Origin: JAGQNP01 sp038257245
GTDB lineage: Bacteria > Patescibacteriota > Saccharimonadia > Saccharimonadales > JACQNP01
Length of the DNA stretch: 64,000 nt
Direction of reading: 5' to 3'
Assembly: GCA_038257245.1 (NCBI GenBank)
Contig: JBBSJL010000003.1
Location: 1-64,000 of the forward strand
Below, in pieces: positions 18,565-27,527 of the stretch. The notes under the pieces were generated by a model, which did not search any database, had not been told where the DNA came from, and worked only from the letters and a program-made list of their open reading frames with translations. Every line of letters begins with the position of its first letter. The first letter of the stretch is position 1. The translations under genes were made by a program, and so were the position numbers.

Positions 18565-20046
18565 ATGGAAAAATCGACAAACCTAGAAGTTATTGATCGG
18601 CCTGAACATCAGGGTATTATTGAAGCTTCGGAAATTGTCGATAGGCTAGGCATAGAACAACTTGCCTGCGAGCTAATCGAAAACAGAGATAAAATCGAAA
18701 ATGTGGCTGTTCCTCGTCAAGAGCGTGAAGATAATGCACGTACGGCACTTATGGAGGCGCTAACTGCGTCAGGGCACCTCTCTAGAGTTGAATTAACGGG
18801 TAGCTTAGAGGAAATTAATGCTCAAGTACTGTCGCGATTGCTAAATGGTTGGAGTGACAACCTAAACCCTCACGAAAAACAAAGGCGTTTTGTTGAGCTT
18901 TGTAATGAACTAACAATCCAAGAGGTGCATAGATGCATTGAAGCAGGCATGTTACCAGAATCTGTAGAACTAACGGAGATTTCTGACTACCCAATGGCAT
19001 TATCTGACAAGCAAGCGGAAAGATTGGGTTATCGACCAGAAAATAAAAAAGGCATGGTACGTACAACAGGACTCGTAAAGAACAGTGGCGGTACATACAC
19101 AAGAGTTATCGAACAGGTTAGCAGAAGCAGTGCTGATTCCAGTAGTACATTTGAATTTATGCAATCAGCCGACCTAGATGGTAGCTCCGCTCAGCTACTT
19201 GATGTAGAAGCACTGGGCAGGCCGCTACTAACCAGCACAGTAGATTACGCAGATGGAGTTATTGATATTCAAAGAAGGCTGGATAAACATTCGGGTGGTC
19301 ATATATATGGTGAAAAACCAGGCCCAAACCAAATTCCATATGAGGATTTACGCGAAGAGTCTTTTAGAAGAGAGCGACGTATTGAATTTTATACAACTAA
19401 CCTAGCAGATTTTGAAACAAGACTAGACCAAGCATACATAGGCGGGCTTATATCCAAAAAAGAGAAGGACAATCAGTTCAAACAAGAAGTTAGGGCAATA
19501 TTAGAAGCTATTTGTACGTTAACCCCAGAATATGCAGAGGATTGTTTTGGTGGGAAAGCTGCTGCAACTTTTTTTGAGGCATCAAATCTAGCTGCAGCCG
19601 GGCAACTAGAAATGGCCAGGCAACTTATTCATGATAACCGCGACCTGCAGAAACCAATAGTTTTTTGTGGGATGTCTATTTCACCAGAAAAAGCCAAGGA
19701 ATTAGGGCTAAATATAAGTGAAACAGGTGATTTGATTTCCGAAGGGAAAGAAAAGATGAAGTTTAAACCTGGGGTTTGTAGAATTAAGTCTTGCGCCAAG
19801 AAAACAGACGTGGGGCCTTGTAGCATATGTCGCAATTGCCAGTCTAGGTTTGATAAAGGCGACGACCCAACTTTAGATATTGTTAGTTCTTCAAAGACGA
19901 CTCAAGAAGATCCAGGCACCAAAACGTTAGATGCAATATTTCACTATAGTGATGTCGATAAAGAACCACACGACATTATCGAACAAGAACGAGTGGATGC
20001 CAATACTTCAAAAGAAGAAACATATAAAACACCAGTGGCTGTATAA
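18565..20046 (+). CDS. Unrecognised riboswitch-controlled protein with C-terminal cysteine cluster
   Basis: A 493-residue soluble, acidic protein without signal peptide or membrane span. I recognise no family. Residues 1-400 look mainly helical (EIVDRLGIEQLACELIENRDKI, LNPHEKQRRFVELCNELTIQEV). A compact cluster follows: Cys405, 410, 419, 422 and 425 in the pattern C-x4-C-x8-C-x2-C-x2-C, suited to bind zinc or an iron-sulfur cluster. The last 60 residues are acidic and probably disordered. It is the only gene directly behind the cobalamin riboswitch; nadD has its own promoter. It could be a B12-independent substitute, a B12-related regulator or a carrier, but nothing in the sequence decides this. 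Confidence 0.8.
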   Translation: MEKSTNLEVIDRPEHQGIIEASEIVDRLGIEQLACELIENRDKIENVAVPRQEREDNARTALMEALTASGHLSRVELTGSLEEINAQVLSRLLNGWSDNLNPHEKQRRFVELCNELTIQEVHRCIEAGMLPESVELTEISDYPMALSDKQAERLGYRPENKKGMVRTTGLVKNSGGTYTRVIEQVSRSSADSSSTFEFMQSADLDGSSAQLLDVEALGRPLLTSTVDYADGVIDIQRRLDKHSGGHIYGEKPGPNQIPYEDLREESFRRERRIEFYTTNLADFETRLDQAYIGGLISKKEKDNQFKQEVRAILEAICTLTPEYAEDCFGGKAAATFFEASNLAAAGQLEMARQLIHDNRDLQKPIVFCGMSISPEKAKELGLNISETGDLISEGKEKMKFKPGVCRIKSCAKKTDVGPCSICRNCQSRFDKGDDPTLDIVSSSKTTQEDPGTKTLDAIFHYSDVDKEPHDIIEQERVDANTSKEETYKTPVAV

Positions 20047-20047
20047 T
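20042..20047 (+). promoter_or_regulatory. -10 element, leaderless type, for nadD
   Basis: TATAAT overlapping the stop codon of the preceding gene, seven bases before the nadD ATG at 20055, with no Shine-Dalgarno in between. Confidence 0.5.
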
Positions 20048-20054
20048 CATACGA

Positions 20055-20660
20055 ATGAAGGTAGGTATTTACTCCGGGACGTTCGATCCTGTACATGAAG
20101 GTCACATAGCTTTTGCTCGCCAAGCAATCAGGGAATTTGATTTAGATAAAGTGTTTTTACTGCCCGAGCCCAGGCCAAGACGTAAACAGGGTATTAAAGC
20201 CTTCGAGCACCGGGTAAACATGCTCAAAATAGCTACCAAAAAAGATAAGAAACTGGGTGTAATAATCTTAGAACAACCCAGGTTTACGCCTCATGAAACA
20301 TTGCCATTACTAAACGAGCGATTTAAGGGCGCTAAAATATATATGTTGATGGGTGATGATTTACTCGATCATTTTACAGATACAAACTGGCCCCAACTAA
20401 ATACACTCCTAGAATCTCTTGAATTCATTATAGGTCTCAGGAAATACGACACAGACCAAGTTAAAAAAATAGCTAATATAATCAACGAGACAAACGGGAC
20501 GGTATTTTCTTACCAAGTTCTCCAAATTAATGCTAACGAAGTTAGTTCCCAAAAAATAAAAGAAAAAATAAAAAAACATAATACTTATCTTGGTTTAGAA
20601 CGAAGCGTTGTGAAATATATCAAAGACAACAGGCTTTATTCAGGGAACGTCCAGTCATAA
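20055..20660 (+). CDS. nadD: Nicotinate-nucleotide adenylyltransferase
   Basis: A 201-residue nucleotidyltransferase with GTFDPVHEGH near the N terminus (the HxGH-type nucleotide-binding motif), PRRKQG, and the C-terminal VSSQKIKEKIK matching the S/T-S-T-x-I-R type motif. It makes nicotinate adenine dinucleotide from NaMN and ATP in NAD synthesis. Length fits the family. Its last 25 bases overlap the end of the convergent antiporter gene. Confidence 0.85.
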   Translation: MKVGIYSGTFDPVHEGHIAFARQAIREFDLDKVFLLPEPRPRRKQGIKAFEHRVNMLKIATKKDKKLGVIILEQPRFTPHETLPLLNERFKGAKIYMLMGDDLLDHFTDTNWPQLNTLLESLEFIIGLRKYDTDQVKKIANIINETNGTVFSYQVLQINANEVSSQKIKEKIKKHNTYLGLERSVVKYIKDNRLYSGNVQS

Positions 20661-22327
20661 TGTTCTTTTAGATAAGAAATATGCTTATCTTTCAATTGTT
20701 TAAACTCACTTTTCTTAAGGTCGCTTTTTTTAATCATAGAGCTAATTTTTTCACTACCAATATAATGGGGCATCATTACATAAGATGCGCCTATTTCATA
20801 AAGATCTTCTGCTTGTACAGCTGTTTCGGCATGCATTATTGTCACTGCTCCAGGATTAATTTTCTCTATCAGTTTAAGTAAGAAAACATTAGTCTCATAG
20901 TCACTGATAGTAGAGACAATCAGCTTTGCTTTATCTAATCCAATCTCTTCCAAAAGCTCAATATCCAGGGCATCACCGTAAATATAATGTGCTTTATGGT
21001 GATCAAGTATATCCAGGGCATCAGGATCGTAGTCTACTATGACGTATTTTTTCTTAAGTTGTTTGAAAACCTTTAAAAACTCATGACCACCTTTTTGGTA
21101 GCCAAATAACACTAGTTGGTAAGCATTTTTTGAATTTGTCTCGAAGTGAAGACCTTTTTTCCTTTCAAAGATGCCAAGGTACTTCTCAATAAAGTCATAG
21201 AGCTGGTCGGAGTAGATAATGAAGTATGAAGAAATCGCTATTGTTATAATCCCCACTATAGTAACTAAAGAGACAACGGACTGACTTACATGGCCGTTTC
21301 GTAGTCCAAGCAGGATAAATATCAGAGAGAATTCACTTATTTGAGCAACTGTAAGCCCGGCCTTGAAGCTGGTTTTTTTGGTGTAGCTCAACAGCCCCAT
21401 CAGGACCATGACGATGATAGGGTTTCCAATCAGGACAAAAGCAGATAATCCAATGGCTTGCCAGAACACTGGACCTATTCCAAATATATCTAACTGTGCA
21501 CCTAAGGCGACAAAGAAGACAACAATGAAAAAATCTCTAAGTGGTCTTAGTCTTGAGCTGACTTCCTGAGCATAGGGCATAGTCGACAGTGCCACGCCTG
21601 CAAATAAAGCTCCAATTTCTAATGAAAAACCACCTTCAAGCGTGATGGCTGCAATACCGAATCCCCAGGCAATTGCAAATAAGAAAAGCATTTCTTGGGA
21701 CCTAGAGAGGAAGTTGGTCATTGGTTTCAGAATGAACTTCACTACAATAACCATACCTACGACTACACCAAAGCCTTTCAAGGCTAGAGCGACTAGATCT
21801 CCTACCTCTAAGCCCCCAGAGCCACTAGCAGAGGCAACTAGTAGTGCAAAAGTAGCTATTATATCCTGGACTAATAAAAACCCGATGGCGATTCTGCCGA
21901 ATAATTTATTGTGCTCTTTTTTGTCAGTTAATAGTTTTAAGATGATGATCGTACTACTAAAAGTCAAAGCAATGCTTATATATATAGCTTCAGTTTGAGA
22001 ATAACCGAGGGCGATAACTATCAGGAACCCTATGAAAGAAGTAAATATTACCTGTCCTAGGCCGGTGATTATCGAAACCTTACCAACTTCCTTTATCTCT
22101 TTCGGATTTAAGCCTAACCCAACGATAAATAAAAGCAGCGCAATTCCAAAGTTGGCGAATACCTCTATTGTTTCAACAGAGTGGACTAAATTAAGTACGG
22201 TTGGCCCAACGAGGATACCTGTAATGATATGACCAATTATCAAAGGTTGCCGCAAAAATCGCATTAGCATTGCAATCAGAGTCGCTACGACTATAACAAT
22301 ACTAAGTTCTGTAAAAGCCGAATGCAT
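20636..22327 (-). CDS. Kef-type monovalent cation:proton antiporter with TrkA-N domain
   Basis: A 563-residue protein. Twelve or so membrane spans of the CPA2 Na_H_Exchanger fold occupy residues 1-380, including the LRDFFIVVFFVALGAQLD region. A cytosolic RCK/TrkA-N domain starts near residue 408 (LVLFGYQKGG, VDYDPDALD, YGDALDIELLEEIGL). The glycine motif of the nucleotide site is degenerate. It should exchange potassium or sodium for protons under ligand control. A GGAG Shine-Dalgarno precedes the ATG. Confidence 0.88.
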   Translation of the reverse strand: MHSAFTELSIVIVVATLIAMLMRFLRQPLIIGHIITGILVGPTVLNLVHSVETIEVFANFGIALLLFIVGLGLNPKEIKEVGKVSIITGLGQVIFTSFIGFLIVIALGYSQTEAIYISIALTFSSTIIILKLLTDKKEHNKLFGRIAIGFLLVQDIIATFALLVASASGSGGLEVGDLVALALKGFGVVVGMVIVVKFILKPMTNFLSRSQEMLFLFAIAWGFGIAAITLEGGFSLEIGALFAGVALSTMPYAQEVSSRLRPLRDFFIVVFFVALGAQLDIFGIGPVFWQAIGLSAFVLIGNPIIVMVLMGLLSYTKKTSFKAGLTVAQISEFSLIFILLGLRNGHVSQSVVSLVTIVGIITIAISSYFIIYSDQLYDFIEKYLGIFERKKGLHFETNSKNAYQLVLFGYQKGGHEFLKVFKQLKKKYVIVDYDPDALDILDHHKAHYIYGDALDIELLEEIGLDKAKLIVSTISDYETNVFLLKLIEKINPGAVTIMHAETAVQAEDLYEIGASYVMMPHYIGSEKISSMIKKSDLKKSEFKQLKDKHISYLKEHYDWTFPE

Positions 22328-22399
22328 TTATTTATTCTCCAATATGATACTAATTATTGTACAATAAGATAAGCGTAACCCAAATTACAGATTATATTT

Positions 22400-22885
22400 A
22401 TGAAAGAAAAGTTTCGAATAGTAGCCAACAGAATTTCGTACATAACAGGCACGGCAACCATGTTTCTTTTCGCGATCAGTATTGTTGTGTTGTGGGCAGT
22501 GACCGGACCAATGTTTGATTATTCTAATACATGGCAACTAGTAATCAATACCGGCACAACTATAATTACATTTCTGATGGTTTTCTTGATTCAAAACACC
22601 CAAAACAGAGACGGTAAAGCCATGCAGCTAAAACTAGATGAGTTAATACGTTCAACCAAAGCCAGGGACAGTTTCATGGTTATCGAAGATTTAAGTGATG
22701 ATGATCTCGCTGCACTCGATAAGGAGTTTAAAATGCTCCACGAAAAACAAATTTCTACTCAGCCACTACACAAACTTCACGAAAAAATAGAGAAAGAACA
22801 CAAACGTCGCCAAAGTATGAGAGGCCAAGCAGAAGACATGATCAATAAGTTAAATCCTCTACATACTGATAATAAGCACAAATAG
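22400..22885 (+). CDS. Low-affinity iron permease-family membrane protein
   Basis: A 161-residue protein with two membrane spans (about 16-36 and 50-68). Its core VVLWAVTGPMFDYSNTWQLVINTGTTIITFLMVFLIQNTQNRD is the hallmark of the Iron_permease family (PF04120). The C-terminal half is a charged helical tail with LDELIRSTKARD. Transport of iron by bacterial members is not well proven, so the name is family-based. It is divergent from the antiporter gene. Confidence 0.8.
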   Translation: MKEKFRIVANRISYITGTATMFLFAISIVVLWAVTGPMFDYSNTWQLVINTGTTIITFLMVFLIQNTQNRDGKAMQLKLDELIRSTKARDSFMVIEDLSDDDLAALDKEFKMLHEKQISTQPLHKLHEKIEKEHKRRQSMRGQAEDMINKLNPLHTDNKHK

Positions 22886-22977
22886 TTTGCATCATTAGCC
22901 AGAAATTGGTAATATTTAGTAACACTTCTTTTGATACTGACAGTATCGATGAAGACAAAAACAACAAACAAAAAACG

Positions 22978-22992
22978 ACCAGATTTTCTGGT
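22978..22992 (-). terminator. Weak terminator-like hairpin for the minus strand
   Basis: ACCAGA/TCTGGT with a three-base loop; on the minus strand it is followed by a run of Ts. It lies about 150 bases beyond the end of the DsbA-like gene. A second inverted repeat (GATACTG/CAGTATC, 22933-22947) is next to it. Confidence 0.35.
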
Positions 22993-23012
22993 TATGTTCA
23001 TGGGGAGGCGAA

Positions 23013-23105
23013 ATGCCAATAAATGTTAAAGTCATGACTTCAGAGGATTTTCTGATAGAAGTCAAAATACGACGACCTAGCTGGCAGCAGTACCTAAGCT
23101 ACTAG
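23013..23105 (+). CDS. Possible 30-residue small protein
   Basis: An ATG at 23013 behind a strong GGGGAGG (23002-23008) at near-ideal spacing opens a 30-codon frame ending in TAG. The peptide begins MPINVKVMTSEDF and ends WQQYLSY; it is soluble and has mixed charge. It lies alone in the 254-bp space between the iron-permease-like gene and the convergent DsbA-like gene. The evidence is the ribosome-binding site alone; I recognise no family. Confidence 0.4.
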   Translation: MPINVKVMTSEDFLIEVKIRRPSWQQYLSY

Positions 23106-23139
23106 TGCTAGAACAGGTCACTACAGATACGAGCGGAAC

Positions 23140-23775
23140 TTATTGTCCGCTTTTCTGTTTTTCTGCTATGGCAGCATCGATTAGCTGGCTAAAGTATTCG
23201 ACCCTATCCTGAGGTTCTTCTAGTTTTTTTCCATCAAGCGTAAATGTTGGTGTGCTGTTATATCCTTGGCTTTTAGCTTCTCCAAGGTCGGCTTGTACAG
23301 AACGGTTAGATTCTTCGCCGGCCATGTCGGTTTTAAACCTTTCTGTGTCTAAATTAAGCTCGGTAGCAAACTGTACGAAGAATGTTGATGGATCGCTAGC
23401 TCGGGCCCAAGATTGTTGATTTTCGTAGAGTTTGTCGTGCATCTCCCAGAATTTGTCTTGATTTGATGCAGCTTCCGCAGCCCGCGAAGCAATTAGGGCA
23501 TTTTGATGAATCTCAACTAACGGAAAGTGTTTGAACTGGATGGTTATATCTTCTTTGTATATTTCCTTGATTTGTGCCAAAACTGGGTAAAACCTAAGAC
23601 ATGCTGGGCATTCAAAGTCGCCGTATTCTACTAAAACAACACCGGTTTTGCCCTCGCCATATGTGTGATTAGTTAACTGACCTTGTTGTACAGGGTTCTC
23701 TTTTTTATTGAAAAATAGAATTCCAAAAAATCCGATAACAATTGCCGCCAATATGAGTAGAAACCGATTATTCAT
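23140..23775 (-). CDS. DsbA/BdbD-like membrane-anchored thiol oxidoreductase
   Basis: A 211-residue protein with an N-terminal membrane anchor or uncleaved signal (residues 4-22) and a thioredoxin-fold domain with an inserted helical part (Thioredoxin_4/DSBA). The active site is Cys56-Pro-Ala-Cys59 in DFECPACLRF, and the cis-proline region is YNSTPTFTLDG. It should form or shuffle disulfides in exported proteins, for example the surface proteins with paired cysteines in this window. No VKOR or DsbB partner is visible nearby. Confidence 0.88.
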   Translation of the reverse strand: MNNRFLLILAAIVIGFFGILFFNKKENPVQQGQLTNHTYGEGKTGVVLVEYGDFECPACLRFYPVLAQIKEIYKEDITIQFKHFPLVEIHQNALIASRAAEAASNQDKFWEMHDKLYENQQSWARASDPSTFFVQFATELNLDTERFKTDMAGEESNRSVQADLGEAKSQGYNSTPTFTLDGKKLEEPQDRVEYFSQLIDAAIAEKQKSGQ

Positions 23776-23865
23776 GTATAAATAACTCCCCTAATTAGTA
23801 TTATCAGTACCCATAATATCATTTATAACTTTGAATTTACTTAGATTCGGTCGTAATATTGGTAT

Positions 23866-24942
23866 GTGACTATAATCATAAACATTATTTTGGCCAGCAT
23901 TGCTTTACTAGCCATTAGTTTGGAACGAACATATAGACGGGTCCCCGCCAAAGAGCTAAAGCGCCGAGCACGTGCAGGCGATGATATGGCCAATATGCTT
24001 TATAGAGCGGTCAGCTATGGCCCAAGCCTAAAGGTTGTTCTATGGGCCCTTATAGCTGTAACCAACGCTATCTTTTTCGTTTATCTTACTAACACATCTC
24101 CACTTTGGTTCGCAGTTGCCGGGATTGTTGCTGTGATTTGGTTTGGATTTTTGTGGCTACCCGCAAGAGATGTTACTAAATATGGTGCATGGTTTGCGGC
24201 CAAGACTGCACCGGTGATTGGTTGGTTTCTAGAGTACATTCACCCTTTCGTTGATCGTATAGGCACTTTTATCGAAAAGCATCGGCCGCTTAGCCTACAT
24301 ACTGGTTTATATGAAAAGGATGACTTGATTGACCTAATTGACAACCAAAAAGTTCAAGTAGAAAACCGGATTGATCAGGCAGAGCTAGAAATGGTCAAAC
24401 AAGTTCTCAAGTTTGGAGATAAGTATGTCGCCGACTATCTTATCCCGCGTCGCACAGTAAAAAGTGTTTCTATCGATGACACCATTGGCCCAGTACTTAT
24501 GGGTGAACTACACAAAAGCGGACATTCTAGGTTCCCAGTTTATGATGATGACAAAGAAAATATTGTTGGGTTGATACATCTTAGAGATTTGTTGGGCCAG
24601 GAAGAGGGAGGCCCGGTCAAAAAGTTAGTGCGTAAAGGCGTGGTTTATATTCACGAAGAACAGTCATTATATGACGTACTACAAGCAGCTATAAAAGTTC
24701 GCCAGCATCTGTTCATTGTAGTTAACTCATTCGAAGAATACGTAGGGATCATTAGCATAGAAGACGTGCTAGAGCAGATAATTGGGATGCCAATTGTTGA
24801 CGAGTTTGATCAGTACGATGACCTCCGCGCTGTCGCGGCAAAACTAGCCAAAACCGAGCACAAAGAACACAAAAGCACTGTTCAACCCGATGAAGTGATT
24901 GACATCCCAGATGAAAAAGATGTCGAAACTGAGGTGAAATAG
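23866..24942 (+). CDS. CBS-domain membrane protein, CorC/TlyC (hemolysin C)-like
   Basis: A 358-residue protein. Two to three N-terminal membrane segments are followed by the cytosolic linker TGLYEKDDLIDLIDNQ and two CBS motifs: VADYLIPRRTVKSV..SRFPVYDDDKENIVGLIHLRDLL and then QHLFIVVNSFEEYVGIISIEDVLEQIIG. The family includes magnesium/cobalt efflux regulators; CBS pairs bind adenine nucleotides. The N-terminal DUF21 region is shorter and more divergent than usual. The start is a GTG at 23866; an overlapping ATG is followed at once by TGA. Confidence 0.75.
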   Translation: MTIIINIILASIALLAISLERTYRRVPAKELKRRARAGDDMANMLYRAVSYGPSLKVVLWALIAVTNAIFFVYLTNTSPLWFAVAGIVAVIWFGFLWLPARDVTKYGAWFAAKTAPVIGWFLEYIHPFVDRIGTFIEKHRPLSLHTGLYEKDDLIDLIDNQKVQVENRIDQAELEMVKQVLKFGDKYVADYLIPRRTVKSVSIDDTIGPVLMGELHKSGHSRFPVYDDDKENIVGLIHLRDLLGQEEGGPVKKLVRKGVVYIHEEQSLYDVLQAAIKVRQHLFIVVNSFEEYVGIISIEDVLEQIIGMPIVDEFDQYDDLRAVAAKLAKTEHKEHKSTVQPDEVIDIPDEKDVETEVK

Positions 24943-24992
24943 GTTATAATAACTCTTATAATGATAAGTTTTTTCGTTTCAGATAATAATAT

Positions 24993-25037
24993 TAGGACAA
25001 AGGCGTAGTTCAGGCGACTACTACCTTTCTAGTCCTA
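24993..25037 (+). promoter_or_regulatory. Structured leader hairpin before aspS
   Basis: Three nested helices form a 45-base hairpin: AGGAC/GTCCT (24994-24998 with 25032-25036), AAAGG/CCTTT (24999-25003 with 25024-25028) and GTAGT/ACTAC (25005-25009 with 25017-25021). The apical loop is TCAGGCG. It ends about 45 bases before the aspS ATG, which has AAGGAG. No T-box core is recognisable. Confidence 0.6.
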
Positions 25038-25081
25038 TTCCAGTCTGACAACAGTAAACTTATAGATCGAAGGAGATTCCA

Positions 25082-26404
25082 ATGAGAGTTTTAAGCAGAG
25101 ATGTCAGTAAACACATCGGTAAAAAAATAGAGATTAGTGGTTGGTTGCACAAAAAGCGCATGTTAGGTGGCCTGACGTTTATAAATATCAGGGATCGTTC
25201 AGGGCTAATTCAGGTATTAATTGAGGACAAGGATGAAGTCGAGAAACTTCGCGGTATGCAAATCGGTACAGTTCTCAAAATCGAAGGTAATGCAGTAGAA
25301 GAAGAGCGTGCACCTGGTGGTGCCGAACTCCATGAACCAGTAGTTACTGTAGAAGTACCAGTTACGGATGAGCCGCCTATAGAAATAGACAAACCATTAG
25401 GGCACAAATCAGAAAACCTAGAAACACTTTTTGATAATCGTAGCGTAGGGCTCCGCAATCTTCAGGAACAGGCAATTTTTAAGACCAAAGACATAGTTTG
25501 TCAGTCCGTTAGAAGTTATTTTCAAGAAAATGAATTTACAGAAATCCACACCCCTAAACTTTTAGCCGAACCTACAGAAGGTGGCGCCGAAGTTTTTCAA
25601 CTAGACTATTTTGGTAAAACTGCAACATTAGCTCAATCAGCTCAATTTTATAAGCAGATCATGGTTGGTGTGTTTGAGCGGGTTTTTGAAATGGGTTCCA
25701 CATATAGAGCCGAGCCTAGCGCTACAACTAGGCATATGAGTGAGTTTATTACCATTGATGCAGAAATGGGATTCATTACATTTGACGAGCTAATCAACAC
25801 GGTAGGTAGCTTAATAACCAAGGTTGTAAATGACACCTGGGAACAGTGTGAAGATAATTTCAAAAAATGGAACGTAACTAAGGCCAAACTCCCAGAAAAA
25901 GTAGAAGATATACCTCGCATAAATATTGATGAAATTCATGAAATGTTCCTGAAAGCTACCAAAGAAGATCACACGGGCGAAGGAGACCTTGCTCCTGCAG
26001 AAGAACGTTGGATTTGCGAATGGGCAAAGAAAAACAAAGGTAGCGATATTGTGTTTGTGACTGGTTGGTCTGCAAAAGACAAAACATTTAAGTTTTATCA
26101 TAAAGCTAGTGCAGCAAATCCAGACGTCGCTGATCGAGCTGACTTATTGTTCCGAGGAATAGAAATTACTACTCTGAGTATGCGTGAAAACAATTACCAA
26201 CAACTTGTTACTCAGCTTAAAGCCCTAGGTGGTGATCCAGAAGACCCAGGATTTGCGTCCTACATGAGTGCATTCAAATACGGAATGCCAGTACATGGCG
26301 GTTTTGGTATGGGTCTAGAAAGAGTTGTAGAAAAGCTCTTCAACCTCGCCAACATTAAAGAAGCAGCCTTGTTCCCACGTGATATTAACAGACTAGCGCC
26401 GTAA
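25082..26404 (+). CDS. aspS: Aspartyl-tRNA synthetase, archaeal/eukaryote type (probably AspRS(Asn) non-discriminating)
   Basis: A 440-residue class II synthetase. The OB-fold anticodon domain covers residues 1-100 (GWLHKKRMLGGLTFINIRD). The catalytic domain has motif 2 in YRAEPSATTRHMSEF and motif 3 in GFGMGLERVV. The length and the lack of the roughly 100-residue bacterial GAD insertion place it in the archaeal-type AspRS2 group. Bacterial members of that group often charge both tRNA-Asp and tRNA-Asn for the transamidation route. An AAGGAG site precedes the ATG. Confidence 0.92.
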   Translation: MRVLSRDVSKHIGKKIEISGWLHKKRMLGGLTFINIRDRSGLIQVLIEDKDEVEKLRGMQIGTVLKIEGNAVEEERAPGGAELHEPVVTVEVPVTDEPPIEIDKPLGHKSENLETLFDNRSVGLRNLQEQAIFKTKDIVCQSVRSYFQENEFTEIHTPKLLAEPTEGGAEVFQLDYFGKTATLAQSAQFYKQIMVGVFERVFEMGSTYRAEPSATTRHMSEFITIDAEMGFITFDELINTVGSLITKVVNDTWEQCEDNFKKWNVTKAKLPEKVEDIPRINIDEIHEMFLKATKEDHTGEGDLAPAEERWICEWAKKNKGSDIVFVTGWSAKDKTFKFYHKASAANPDVADRADLLFRGIEITTLSMRENNYQQLVTQLKALGGDPEDPGFASYMSAFKYGMPVHGGFGMGLERVVEKLFNLANIKEAALFPRDINRLAP

Positions 26405-26408
26405 TAAT

Positions 26409-27524
26409 ATGAGTGAGCAATATTCCCAGGCAGAGTTAGAAAGAATCAATCGAGGCATTGCTGATAGATCGGATGTCTTTTACTGGCAAACCGATCGAGC
26501 CGTTGAACCAGAAGAAGCAGGTCATATCTGGGCAGATCGCCATCGATATTTCACTGATGAAGAGCTACTAGGTAGAGTTAATGGCGCACTAGGGGTTGAT
26601 AAGCTGGCCTCCGTACAGCCGCTAGACCTTGATGCTCAAACGAACTTAGGCAATGTCAGCTCGGTGCGAGTAGGTACATTAGAAAATGGTGAAGAAGTAG
26701 TTATGCGTTGCTTTCCTAAGGGCATATTGAATGGCTACTTCCATGTTGAAGCAGCTGCAGCCGATAAAGTTCTATCGGCTGGGTTACCGACTTACAAGAC
26801 GCTTGCTATTCACGATTTTGAGGGTGGCGATGATTTTGCCTTTCATGTTTTAGAGAAGCTTACGGGTACGGCTATAAAGGTGTGGCTAGATGCTCATACC
26901 GATGATGAAACCAAACTTGTAACCCGTGTTGGAGCTATGATGGCGCGATTGCACGAGGTTGAAGTCGAAGGTTTTGGGCCATTTGATAATGAACGCGCCA
27001 AAAACGGTGAGCTAGTTGGGTTACACAAGACCTACGGTGAAGCGGTACGAGCAGGGTTGCCCTTTAACCTCGGAGTACTTACAAAAGAGGGCATATTTAC
27101 TGAATCACAAAGTCAAGCAATTGCCGAGTTGTTCACTGACCAAAACCCGTTACTGCAAACCGACAAAGCGGTATTAGTGCATAATGACTTTGCCGATTGG
27201 AACCTCCTGACTGACGGTAATGATGTCACTGGTATTCTTGACTATGATGAGTGTGTTGGCGGAGATTACGTCTCTGATCTAGCTTGTTGGAGTACCTTCT
27301 TTGATCCAAAGCGTATGGATCCATTCCTCACTGGGTACTGGGGAGACAGACAAAAGCCTGCGGATTTTGAAGCTAAGTTTGAACTTCTCCGACTACGTTA
27401 CCTTGTGTCCAAGATGACCTTACGAACTAGAGTATATAGCTGGAAGTCGGATGAAGGTGTAAAAAAGCGTATTGAAAATGGCAAAGCTCACCTTGCCGAG
27501 TCACTTAAATACTTTGGATTGTAG
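26409..27524 (+). CDS. APH-family small-molecule kinase
   Basis: A 371-residue protein of the aminoglycoside phosphotransferase/choline kinase fold. The catalytic loop VLVHNDFADWNLL (H-x-D-x4-N) and the metal-binding LDYDEC are intact near residues 258-282. The N-terminal 70 residues (SDVFYWQTDRAVEPEEAGHIW) are an extension I do not recognise. It probably phosphorylates a small hydroxyl compound; antibiotic resistance is possible but not shown. It starts five bases after aspS and opens the long overlapping operon to 34083. Confidence 0.8.
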   Translation: MSEQYSQAELERINRGIADRSDVFYWQTDRAVEPEEAGHIWADRHRYFTDEELLGRVNGALGVDKLASVQPLDLDAQTNLGNVSSVRVGTLENGEEVVMRCFPKGILNGYFHVEAAAADKVLSAGLPTYKTLAIHDFEGGDDFAFHVLEKLTGTAIKVWLDAHTDDETKLVTRVGAMMARLHEVEVEGFGPFDNERAKNGELVGLHKTYGEAVRAGLPFNLGVLTKEGIFTESQSQAIAELFTDQNPLLQTDKAVLVHNDFADWNLLTDGNDVTGILDYDECVGGDYVSDLACWSTFFDPKRMDPFLTGYWGDRQKPADFEAKFELLRLRYLVSKMTLRTRVYSWKSDEGVKKRIENGKAHLAESLKYFGL

Positions 27525-27527
27525 CCG

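Noticed and set aside
24943..25081. T-box riboswitch before aspS
   Set aside because: No T-box consensus block and no antiterminator/terminator pair; only one hairpin is visible.
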